A program made the translations under genes and the position numbers. Below, piece after piece: positions 1 through 7,033 of a DNA stretch of 15,625 nt; positions within the stretch are counted from its first letter, which is position 1, and every line of letters starts with the position of its first letter. Source of the stretch: an uncultured Porphyromonas sp. (lineage in GTDB: Bacteria; Bacteroidota; Bacteroidia; Bacteroidales; Porphyromonadaceae); NCBI GenBank assembly GCA_900538385.1, contig UWSO01000038.1, forward strand, positions 1 to 15,625, in the 5' to 3' direction. A model generated the notes under the pieces. It worked only from the letters and a program-made list of their open reading frames with translations, ran no database searches and was not told the origin of the DNA.

Positions 1-1314
1 TGTCCACGTTTCAATTCACGCACCCCGTGCGGGGTGCGACCTCTAAGATCTGCAAGCAGGTCAAGGAGCTGCAGTTTCAATTCACGCACCCCGTGCGGGG
101 TGCGACATCTAAGTACGTTACTAAGCAGTTCCGCCAAATTGTTTCAATTCACGCACCCCGTGCGGGGTGCGACTGCTGAACTGCGCAAGTATATAGGCGA
201 TGTGATGTTTCAATTCACGCACCCCGTGCGGGGTGCGACCACGATGCCCGCATACAGTTGCTTGACGACGGGTGTTTCAATTCACGCACCCCGTGCGGGG
301 TGCGACGCTCACATCGCTCCAATTTCAGCAACTCAAGATGCGTTTCAATTCACGCACCCCGTGCGGGGTGCGACACCGCAGACGGCTCAGTGGAGGGTAC
401 GGAATACAGGTTTCAATTCACGCACCCCGTGCGGGGTGCGACACGCATCTCATTTATCACGGAGGATAAGCTGGAGGAGTTTCAATTCACGCACCCCGTG
501 CGGGGTGCGACGAACCCCTTAACCCACTCGGACGTAACATCAGCGTTTCAATTCACGCACCCCGTGCGGGGTGCGACAAATTCCTCGCCCTGCGGTGTGC
601 GTAGGAGTTGGCGTTTCAATTCACGCACCCCGTGCGGGGTGCGACTCCCATCAGTTTGCCGACCGACTGCATCTGCGAGTTTCAATTCACGCACCCCGTG
701 CGGGGTGCGACAGCTTCGCCAAGCCATCGACAATGAGTTTGCCATCGTTTCAATTCACGCACCCCGTGCGGGGTGCGACTACTATTGCTCTTCAATCCTC
801 TCAGGTGCGTATGTTTCAATTCACGCACCCCGTGCGGGGTGCGACCAGGTGCCGGTGCTAGTCTTGTTGGAGGTCTTATGTTTCAATTCACGCACCCCGT
901 GCGGGGTGCGACCTGAGACCGGTACGGCTCCAGTAGCCGACTAATTTGTTTCAATTCACGCACCCCGTGCGGGGTGCGACTATAACTGCGGGATTCATAA
1001 CATCATCATCTTAGTTTCAATTCACGCACCCCGTGCGGGGTGCGACTCCTTGATACGCTCTTGGAGCTTGGCGATGTCATGTTTCAATTCACGCACCCCG
1101 TGCGGGGTGCGACTTGATAAATTTTCCCGTCTTCGGGTTTAGAACTTGTTTCAATTCACGCACCCCGTGCGGGGTGCGACCACTTTGTGAATACTGTAGT
1201 TCAACCGTATTGCGGTTTCAATTCACGCACCCCGTGCGGGGTGCGACCTCCGGACCATAGGTTGCATATAGATTTTTGAGCGTTTCAATTCACGCACCCC
1301 GTGCGGGGTGCGAC
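1..1314 (-). CRISPR. Type I-C CRISPR array, 20 repeats, truncated at window edge
   Basis: Twenty copies of a 33-bp repeat start at 8, 74, 141, 207, 274, 342, 410, 479, 545, 613, 679, 747, 813, 880, 948, 1014, 1081, 1148, 1215 and 1282. On the plus strand each starts GTTTCAATTC and ends GGGGTGCGAC. By eye all copies are identical. The 19 complete spacers are 33-36 bp and all different; positions 1-7 are the end of another spacer, so the array continues leftwards. On the minus strand the repeat has an 8-bp stem (CGCACCCC/GGGGTGCG, loop GCAC) followed by an 11-nt tail ending ATTGAAAC, the usual I-C 5' handle. Transcription is therefore leftward, with the leader and newest spacers at the right, next to cas2. 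No degenerate end repeat is seen, which fits the distal end lying outside the window. Confidence 0.98.
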
Positions 1315-1512
1315 TGCGATGCTCAAAGGTACGCATAAATAGAGGATTAGACGATGACCCATTGCGAACAGAAAACTAATGGTGGGCGTATCGGTGCGTT
1401 GGCGGTGATTGCGAGGCGGTATGTTCTTGGATCTCAACGCATGCGAATAGTGTGCCTTTTCACTGATCGCTTGGTATTCGCAGAGGAGTACAAAAGCGAA
1501 CGAGTCGGACCG
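1315..1512 (-). promoter_or_regulatory. CRISPR leader region
   Basis: This 198-bp stretch lies between the end of cas2 and the first leader-side repeat. Repeat orientation places it upstream of the array on the minus strand, so it should hold the array promoter and the signals for spacer insertion. I see a promoter-like box near its array end (separate entry) and a small CGCATGCG palindrome at 1438-1445, but no convincing gene. A plus-strand reading frame crosses it and runs antisense into cas2, and it looks spurious. Confidence 0.7.
1324..1331 (-). promoter_or_regulatory. Candidate array promoter, TAnnTTTG -7 box
   Basis: The minus strand reads TACCTTTG here, matching the Bacteroidota -7 consensus TAnnTTTG. 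The box ends 9 bp before the first repeat, so transcription would begin at or within a few bases of the leader-repeat border. I found no good TTTG -33 element at the usual spacing, so this is a candidate only. Confidence 0.4.
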
Positions 1513-1803
1513 CTATATGAGCAGCACGCCCTCGGGGTCTACACCCTTAGTCTTGCCAATGGTGGTGATCTTAGACTGATAGTTGGTGCCGAGGAGGTAG
1601 ATGCGCAGGGAGTCGCTCGATAGGTCGATCGTGTCTGTGAGTGCAGCCTCTAGCTCCACCCTTTGGGCGGGAGAGACTAGGCATTCGAAGACCGAGTTTT
1701 GGACACGCTGGCCGTAGTTTTGGCATATCTTCGCCACTTGGCGAAGGCGCTTAGCTCCGTCAGGCGAGGCGGTGTTCACATCGTAGGTTACAAGTAGGTA
1801 CAT
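1513..1803 (-). CDS. cas2: CRISPR-associated protein Cas2
   Basis: This 96-residue protein is the structural partner of Cas1 in the spacer-integration complex. It begins MYLLVTYDVN; D8 is the conserved acidic residue after the first ferredoxin-like beta strand. The rest follows the family: a basic helix with RQVAKICQNYG, QNSVFEC on the second strand, and a TKGVDPEGVLLI tail. The frame stays open upstream, but the ATG at 1803 is chosen because it gives the standard Cas2 N-terminus and overlaps the cas1 stop by one base (TGATG), which implies translational coupling. It is the last gene of the cas operon, and its TAG stop is followed by the leader. Confidence 0.96.
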   Translation of the reverse strand: MYLLVTYDVNTASPDGAKRLRQVAKICQNYGQRVQNSVFECLVSPAQRVELEAALTDTIDLSSDSLRIYLLGTNYQSKITTIGKTKGVDPEGVLLI

Positions 1804-2834
1804 CAGCTTTGGATTAGAAAGACAGGGTAGTCGTCGAGGTCTCCTCGGAGGCATCGAGCTAGGAGCAACGCCTGAGCATAGGGGAGCAGTCCTATGGGTA
1901 TGCGCTCCTGAAGGAAAGGGTGCGTGAACTCCTCTCGCTTGCGCTGCTGCCAAGCGGCAAGGAGCTCTTTGCGGGGTTCGTCTCTGAGGATGTATCCGTT
2001 TTCGCCCTGAGTGATGAAGTCAGAGGGTGCGACCTGTCGCTTGTTGATGACGGTCAGGACGAAGCGATCCACGAGGTAGGCGCGTAGCTCCTCCATAAGG
2101 TCTAGGGCTAGGCTCGCTCTGCCCGGCCTGTCCGTATGGAGGAAGCCCACGTATGGGTCCAGCCCTACGGTCTCGAGTGCTGCCGTGACCTCGTGGGCGA
2201 GGATGGTATAGAAGAACGAGAGCAACGCATTGGTCTCATCGCGAGGCGGGCGTCGCGACCGCCCCTCGAAGGTGAACTCCGGTCGCCGTATGAGGTGGTG
2301 AAAGAGGGCAAAGTATTGCTGCGCCGCTAAGCCCTCTACGCCCATAACGGTCATACGGTCTCGCTTGTAGGCTAAGCTCTTCTGCAAAGTCTTGAGTTGG
2401 CTGAGTGCCTCCTGAAAGGTTGCCTCCACGCTCTCTGTCGGGTGGTAATCTCTCATATATCTGCTCAGCACCGACCGCTGGTTGGCTATCTTAGCAGAGA
2501 TGAATAGAGCGGCGAAGTGCGCTGCAGCTGGTTCGTCGTCAGCGATGCGGTACTGCGTGCGTCTCAAGAGGACGTTGCCCCTCGTGGGACCCTCTAGCGA
2601 ACCTATATATCGACCTGTGGGGGTGAGGAATGTGAGCTTGACACCCTCCTGTACACAGAGTTGCATCAGCCCTGGCGAAGCACCCATATAGGAGAATGTG
2701 ATGATCCCCTCGAGGTTGTGTATCGGTATGCGAAAGGTCTCCTCTCCATCTACGCGCGCCACGACATTGGTGCCGTCCTTGAGCAGGTAGACATTGGGGG
2801 TAAGGATATAGAGGGTGTTGAGTAGCTTTCTCAT
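1803..2834 (-). CDS. cas1: CRISPR-associated endonuclease Cas1, type I-C
   Basis: This 343-residue integrase inserts new spacers at the leader end of the array together with Cas2; Cas4 trims the prespacers. The usual I-C Cas1 layout is visible: N-terminal beta domain starting MRKLLNTLYILTPNVYLLKDG, then a helical catalytic domain. Predicted metal-binding residues are E167 (in MGVEGLAAQQYF), H233 (in VGFLHTDRPGRASLALD) and D245, with E248/E249 close by. An in-frame upstream ATG would add 23 residues, but the ATG at 2834 is preferred because it overlaps the cas4 stop as ATGA and matches the family N-terminus. All catalytic residues are present, so the adaptation module appears intact. Confidence 0.97.
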   Translation of the reverse strand: MRKLLNTLYILTPNVYLLKDGTNVVARVDGEETFRIPIHNLEGIITFSYMGASPGLMQLCVQEGVKLTFLTPTGRYIGSLEGPTRGNVLLRRTQYRIADDEPAAAHFAALFISAKIANQRSVLSRYMRDYHPTESVEATFQEALSQLKTLQKSLAYKRDRMTVMGVEGLAAQQYFALFHHLIRRPEFTFEGRSRRPPRDETNALLSFFYTILAHEVTAALETVGLDPYVGFLHTDRPGRASLALDLMEELRAYLVDRFVLTVINKRQVAPSDFITQGENGYILRDEPRKELLAAWQQRKREEFTHPFLQERIPIGLLPYAQALLLARCLRGDLDDYPVFLIQS

Positions 2835-3508
2835 GAGGTGAGTATGTCGTGATGCTTTAGGTAGCTCTTTGCCGATCGGTGTGATGCGATACGAGGCATG
2901 CACTCATCGAGGAGAGAGCAGGAGCGGCACTGGCGGGTGTAGTGCGCTGGTATAGGCGTGCGCTGCGCAAAGGCCTCGTGCATCTTACGGGACACTTCGT
3001 AGCACGCTGCCCGCAGGGTCTCGTCCATCTCGACCTGTAGGCGATGCCGTGTCTCTCCATAGTAGAGTGCTCCACAGGAAATAGAGACTTGGTACATCTC
3101 CTCAAGAGCTATGACCTGAGCGCAGAGCTGCAGTTTGTCAGCGAGGTGAGTCTTAGGCTTTCCACGTTTGTACTCGACGGGTGTCGCCTGCCACGCCCCT
3201 GGGTACTTAGGGTGTCGGAAAGGACTCAGGCTATGATCCCGTAGCGGGGTCAGCTCAACCGCATCGGACAGCCCGTATAGTCCCAAAGAGTAGGAGACGA
3301 GCGGCACCCGCCTCATAGTGATCGTGTCCCCCACACGAGCACTCAGCTCCGGCTGATCTACACGCTTGTGGAGGATCTGCCCTAGCGCAGTGAGGTGGTT
3401 GTCGTGCCATAGCTGCTCTAGGGTGATTAGTTGCCACTGACGTGGGCAGAAGCAGTAGTGCTGTGTCTCGGAGATGGTCAGTAGCTCCTCGTCGCTGTAG
3501 CGTCTCAT
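2831..3508 (-). CDS. cas4: CRISPR-associated exonuclease Cas4
   Basis: This 225-residue RecB-type nuclease with an iron-sulfur cluster processes prespacer ends and selects the PAM for Cas1-Cas2. Likely cluster cysteines are C21 (motif CPRQW; C19 is adjacent) and C194, C197 and C203 near the C-terminus. The PD-(D/E)XK core is visible as H47, D82 in GLSDAVEL, and E112/K114 in VEYKRGKPK, followed by a QLCAQVIALEE helix like the RecB QxxxY motif. Length is normal. Its stop overlaps the cas1 start (ATGA). A 77-bp gap with a hairpin separates it from upstream cas7, so cas4-cas1-cas2 form a sub-block. Confidence 0.96.
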   Translation of the reverse strand: MRRYSDEELLTISETQHYCFCPRQWQLITLEQLWHDNHLTALGQILHKRVDQPELSARVGDTITMRRVPLVSYSLGLYGLSDAVELTPLRDHSLSPFRHPKYPGAWQATPVEYKRGKPKTHLADKLQLCAQVIALEEMYQVSISCGALYYGETRHRLQVEMDETLRAACYEVSRKMHEAFAQRTPIPAHYTRQCRSCSLLDECMPRIASHRSAKSYLKHHDILTS

Positions 3509-3530
3509 GGGGAAGACGGTTGTTTTAGGG

Positions 3531-3572
3531 AAAAGCCCCTCCGTAGTGGCGTGCGCTACGAGAGGGGATTTT
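3531..3572 (-). terminator. Terminator-like hairpin between cas7 and cas4
   Basis: A stem-loop fills the cas7-cas4 gap. Arms 3536-3546 and 3556-3567 pair over 11 bp (CCCCTC-CGTAG with CTACG-a-GAGGGG, one bulged A at 3561), with a 9-nt loop. The stem is flanked by AAAA at 3531-3534 and TTTT at 3569-3572, so it resembles a bidirectional intrinsic terminator. On the minus strand the stem is followed by CTTTTCCC. Inside a co-oriented operon it may act as a partial terminator, or as an RNA processing or stability element, lowering cas4-cas1-cas2 expression relative to the interference genes. The hairpin is seen; the function is inferred. Confidence 0.6.
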
Positions 3573-3585
3573 GTGTGAAAGAGGG

Positions 3586-4455
3586 CTAGACGAGTGCGAT
3601 GTCATCGACCTGGACACCCTGGAGACCGTCGCGATCAATTTGGACGGTATAGTCGGAGAAGTCACGTGCGGGACCTGTGAGTCCCTCTCGCCGTGCTACG
3701 GTGACACGCTCGAAGAGCTTGTGCGCAGGCGCATTGCCTAGAGGTGAGTCGTGCTTGAAGACGATCAACTTCTGCAGGCTCATGAGTCCACGGGCTGCCG
3801 AGTGATCTAGGTCAAACATCTTCTTGAGTGCCTTCCAGAAGAGCTTCAAGTCATCCTCCGTGAAGCCTGTGTCCTCAGCAAAGTGAGGCGTCACGAAGCC
3901 ATACATCTTATAGAGTCCGTAGGGCACGGTGGCTTTGCGCCCCATGGTGCGGTTGCCTCCCTTATCGTCAGCCTCTTCGTTCTTCTTTTGCTCGCTAGCA
4001 TCCGTGGCAGCCATACGTGTGATGGTATGCTCGTGTGGGAAGATCGGATCTATGGAGCGTGCGAAGGTTAGCTGAATGGGACCACGCACCTGACCGGCGT
4101 TGTTGCCCGTTGAGAGGACAGCTCCGAAAGCGCGTATGTCGTAATACTTCTGACACATGAGGGCGCGAGCCTTGTCACGGTCTGAGGCGTTTTTCGTCTT
4201 AGCATCCTTGCCTGTAGCCTCTTCGACAGCCTCATTGATGGAGTCATTGAGGACAGAGTTCTCTCTGACGAAGATCCCTTGGTCAGTCGCCATCTGTATG
4301 TAGTTGCGCACCTTGCGCTTGATACACACATCGGTGACGAGTCCCTCGCCAGTCTCAGGGTCTACGCGGGGCAGGTTGCCACCATCAGGGTCTCCATTGG
4401 GGTTGCCATCCTTAACATCAAAGAGTAGGATGAAGTCATATCTATTCTGTAACAT
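3586..4455 (-). CDS. cas7: Type I-C Cascade backbone protein Cas7 (Csd2)
   Basis: This 289-residue RAMP-fold subunit polymerises along the crRNA spacer to form the Cascade backbone. The N-terminus is diagnostic for the Csd2 family: YDFILLFDVKDGNPNGDPD (residues 6-24), then GNLPRVDPETGEGLVTDVCIKRKVRNY (27-52, broken by no gaps). Central hallmarks include YYDIRAFGAVLS (104-115) and GPIQLTFARSIDPI (125-138), with the ATVPYGLYKMYGFV segment near 175-188. Length is typical. It lies 26 bp downstream of cas8c and ends before the terminator-like hairpin, so it is the last interference gene of the operon. Confidence 0.96.
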   Translation of the reverse strand: MLQNRYDFILLFDVKDGNPNGDPDGGNLPRVDPETGEGLVTDVCIKRKVRNYIQMATDQGIFVRENSVLNDSINEAVEEATGKDAKTKNASDRDKARALMCQKYYDIRAFGAVLSTGNNAGQVRGPIQLTFARSIDPIFPHEHTITRMAATDASEQKKNEEADDKGGNRTMGRKATVPYGLYKMYGFVTPHFAEDTGFTEDDLKLFWKALKKMFDLDHSAARGLMSLQKLIVFKHDSPLGNAPAHKLFERVTVARREGLTGPARDFSDYTVQIDRDGLQGVQVDDIALV

Positions 4456-4481
4456 GATTATATGGGTTATTGTTCTGTTTC

Positions 4482-4871
4482 TTATGTTGGGTTGGTTGTC
4501 TCTTCCTTCCTATAGGTATCAACTTTCTGATGATAGTAGCCTACTCCGAAGAGGCTCTGCTCATCTAGCGAGAAGGTCGCGGGGAATGTGGGCGCCTCAG
4601 CTGGGATCAAGGCGAAGATCTCTTCGAGGAGCTTCTCGAGATTTACCGCTAGTCCAGGCTTCTCCTTGCGTAGCTTGCTCAGGTGGTGGTTGGACAGTGC
4701 GATGAGTCGTCCCATCACCATGTTAGGGCGAGTGGAGGCGCTAGCGTAAAAGCGATCTCGTATGGTCGCATTGACCCCTTTGCCTAGTGAAGCTTGCTGG
4801 ATCTGCTCGAGGACTGCAAAGAGGCGTCCGGCGAGGTAGGCGATGTTGTCGTTTTGCTTGTCTAAAGCCAT
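4482..4871 (-). CDS. cas11c: Predicted internal small subunit Cas11c (in frame within cas8c)
   Basis: In type I-C systems the small subunit Cas11c is made by internal, in-frame translation of the 3' part of cas8c; this is established for the subtype. Here the ATG at 4871 (Cas8c M482, MALDKQNDNIAYLAGRLFAVLEQIQ) would give a 129-residue, largely helical protein, close to the size expected of Cas11c. The DNA just upstream on the minus strand is unusually rich in A/T for this gene (about 4872-4905, including TATATAAACAAC and AAAAGAAC), as expected for a Bacteroidota translation start. M439 is another possible start, but would give a longer product. The family role is known; the exact start is inferred. 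Confidence 0.6.
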   Translation of the reverse strand: MALDKQNDNIAYLAGRLFAVLEQIQQASLGKGVNATIRDRFYASASTRPNMVMGRLIALSNHHLSKLRKEKPGLAVNLEKLLEEIFALIPAEAPTFPATFSLDEQSLFGVGYYHQKVDTYRKEETTNPT

Positions 4872-6314
4872 ATCTAGTTCTTTTAGTTGTTTATATATTC
4901 TTGCTTTGCGGTTGATGCAGCCCTTGAGAATGCCCGCTCGTAGCTCGGAGACTGTGCGCTCCTGCGTGATGCGGTTGATGCAGGCCTGCTGGAGGGTCAT
5001 CGGATAGGGATTGCCACTGAGGATGCTTTCGACGATGCTCTGCACAAGGTTTGTGGCGAAGGTGCTCGACTTGGAGGGCGTGGAGACACTCTTCACGATG
5101 CCATAGAGTGAGCGTAGGGGAGGGTTCTCCTCATCTACGAAGCCGTCCCAGCTGACGATGTTCATATCGACGAGATGCTGGTAGACTCTATCGAAGATCT
5201 CCGATACAGTCCCCTGCTGCCAATACTTGATGGTGATGCGTCCGCCTGCTGTCAGTCCGAGGACATAAAACTGTCGCTCATCTTCCCAATGCTGCCCTTT
5301 GCCACGGTTACCACGGATAGCTTTGAACTGCTCAAGTACTTTGTAGGTGTCCTGCGTTGGGTTCGGAGCTTTCTTTTTACTCTTACCTCTTCGCTTAGGC
5401 TGCTCATCGTCTGTGTCGGATTGCTCTTGAGTTTCGTCATTCCTTACGCCTTCGAAGGTTACGGTGCGAAAGGTCTCGTTGATACTAGGATCGTCAAGAT
5501 TCGAATTCCAAAAGACATAACTTATGTCTCCGAGCGTGTAGCGTGTCTGCTCATTGCGGAGCAACTCATTGAGCGCCGTGGTATGGGCAAAGGAGGCGTA
5601 CTTAGAGATCGGCGCATTCTCGCCCTGCTTCTTGCCATAGGAAAGGTAGGCTGGATCGTTGAAGCTCGCTATCGTGGCTCCCGCTTGAGAGCCTGGAGCT
5701 ACAATCCGAGCATGAAAGGCTGCTAGGGGCTTTTCCTCTCCCGTGATAAGGCATCGCCCAAGGTTTTCCTCCGTACTGTAGGCTTGAGCGGCAAGGTCGT
5801 ACGCATCATCTTGTGTAGCTAGAAGCTCTGTGTCACCTTGTAGCTGGAAGGTCATCCAGTCTGATGCTAAGATGCGCTCGGTATGAGCCTCTTCGGGGAG
5901 AGGCGTCTCGGCTCCGAGGTTGTGCTCGTAGAAGCGACAGACCGCCTGAAAGCTGGCATTGTCTGGGTACAGTTCAGCGATCTCGACCATGACTCGCTTG
6001 AAGTCCTCTAAACGATCCGTACAGGGTGACACCCCTTCGGCACTCTCTTCATACCCTAGGATATACTTACGATTGTCCCAAAAGGGTTGTGCGGGTGGAC
6101 ACTTACCGCTACGCTTTAGTCCAGCTGGCACTAGATAGTCCTGCCCCTTGCTCTTCTTGTCACTTGGATCTTTGAGGTCTTTTAGTCGGACGAAGGAGCC
6201 ATCTTCGCGAATGACGATGACCCAGCGAATGGGCTTGACCTCTAGTCCAGGGGTAGCTATGCGATGTGCCTTGCGCATCGCTTCGTAGTAGTTGTATAGT
6301 GCTTGTAGGATCAT
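4482..6314 (-). CDS. cas8c: Type I-C Cascade large subunit Cas8c (Csd1)
   Basis: This 610-residue large subunit recognises the PAM on target DNA and helps recruit Cas3. The N-terminus (MILQALYNYYEAM) and the central block CLITGEEKPLAAFHARI (188-204), followed by SYGKKQGENAPISKYASFAHTTALNELL, are characteristic of the Csd1 family. A charged low-complexity linker (about 290-320, TQEQSDTDDEQPKRRGKSKK) separates two halves. The helical C-terminus from about residue 482 corresponds to the small subunit Cas11c (separate entry). The start at 6314 overlaps the cas5 stop as ATGA. Length matches the family and no frame disruption is seen. Confidence 0.95.
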   Translation of the reverse strand: MILQALYNYYEAMRKAHRIATPGLEVKPIRWVIVIREDGSFVRLKDLKDPSDKKSKGQDYLVPAGLKRSGKCPPAQPFWDNRKYILGYEESAEGVSPCTDRLEDFKRVMVEIAELYPDNASFQAVCRFYEHNLGAETPLPEEAHTERILASDWMTFQLQGDTELLATQDDAYDLAAQAYSTEENLGRCLITGEEKPLAAFHARIVAPGSQAGATIASFNDPAYLSYGKKQGENAPISKYASFAHTTALNELLRNEQTRYTLGDISYVFWNSNLDDPSINETFRTVTFEGVRNDETQEQSDTDDEQPKRRGKSKKKAPNPTQDTYKVLEQFKAIRGNRGKGQHWEDERQFYVLGLTAGGRITIKYWQQGTVSEIFDRVYQHLVDMNIVSWDGFVDEENPPLRSLYGIVKSVSTPSKSSTFATNLVQSIVESILSGNPYPMTLQQACINRITQERTVSELRAGILKGCINRKARIYKQLKELDMALDKQNDNIAYLAGRLFAVLEQIQQASLGKGVNATIRDRFYASASTRPNMVMGRLIALSNHHLSKLRKEKPGLAVNLEKLLEEIFALIPAEAPTFPATFSLDEQSLFGVGYYHQKVDTYRKEETTNPT

Positions 6315-7027
6315 CTCAGTATCTCATTACTATCCATTGGGGGGACGGTGATGACACCCTCGGTCATCTGCGCATGATAAAACATAGCTGGAGGATTCTT
6401 CCTATCCCGCTCGAAGTCCATATCGTAGAGCATGATGCTCAGGTCGCGACTCTCAGGAATAGGCTTGGGCTCAAGTGCTGTCTCGCCAGCCTCTAAGTCC
6501 ACATATTCAAAGGAGCAGGTGAACTCACGACACCCTAGGTAAGGCATCGTGAAGCACTGCCCAGCTTTGGTTCTGCGCTCGAAGATCTCTTGGTACTTTC
6601 TGGGATTCTCCGCTTTACGCTCGGCCTCGCTATACTCCTCGTTGTAGTGCTTCTGACAACTAGCTGAGCGGTTCCTCACGGGGATGTAGACCATCTTAGC
6701 ATAGATTCGATAGTCCACATCACGTAAGAGGTAGGAGGCGCGTTGTCTACGATCCTCTGAGATGTTGATGCCTGTGCTCCCTTTGCTCATAATAGAGGCC
6801 ACCTCATTTCGCTTGATGGTAAACCGCTTGATTGGTGCTAGCACCTCTATCTTCGTAATCTCCCAGCGTATGGCGGGCTTCCAGTAGATCGCCTGAAAGA
6901 TGGCTCGCGCTGCACTAGGTGTGATCACATCATAGCTGACACGCTCCACCTTCATCTCGGGGCGTGTGAAGCAGGCGAAGGGTCCACGCACACGCAGGCA
7001 GTACTCCTTATCTATATACTCTTCCAT
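6311..7027 (-). CDS. cas5c: Type I-C pre-crRNA endoribonuclease Cas5c (Cas5d)
   Basis: In type I-C, which lacks Cas6, Cas5 both cuts the repeat hairpin to mature crRNA and holds the 5' handle in Cascade. This 238-residue protein has the expected N-terminal RAMP fold (EYCLRVRGPFACFTRPEMKVER) and the TPSAARAIFQAIYWKPAIRWEI segment. By recalled correspondence with the characterised Bacillus Cas5d triad, the catalytic residues would be Y48, K126 and H127 (in SCQKHYNEE), all present. The C-terminal half has the family pattern (YLGCREFTCSF, 163-173; LSIMLYDMDF, 196-205). It starts 6 bp after the cas3 stop and overlaps cas8c by 4 bp. Confidence 0.96.
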   Translation of the reverse strand: MEEYIDKEYCLRVRGPFACFTRPEMKVERVSYDVITPSAARAIFQAIYWKPAIRWEITKIEVLAPIKRFTIKRNEVASIMSKGSTGINISEDRRQRASYLLRDVDYRIYAKMVYIPVRNRSASCQKHYNEEYSEAERKAENPRKYQEIFERRTKAGQCFTMPYLGCREFTCSFEYVDLEAGETALEPKPIPESRDLSIMLYDMDFERDRKNPPAMFYHAQMTEGVITVPPMDSNEILR

Positions 7028-7033
7028 ATCTGT

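Noticed and set aside
34..944. Several long plus- and minus-strand reading frames across the repeat array
   Set aside because: They arise from the periodic repeat, whose translation recurs as the same peptide. They are not genes.
1354..1623. 89-residue plus-strand frame between array and cas2
   Set aside because: It runs antisense over the 3' end of cas2 and through the leader, has no recognisable domain, and the leader position explains the region.
3586..7027. Whether the I-C locus lacks a processing enzyme because cas6 is absent
   Set aside because: Absence of cas6 is normal in type I-C. Cas5c supplies the activity and its apparent triad Y48/K126/H127 is intact.
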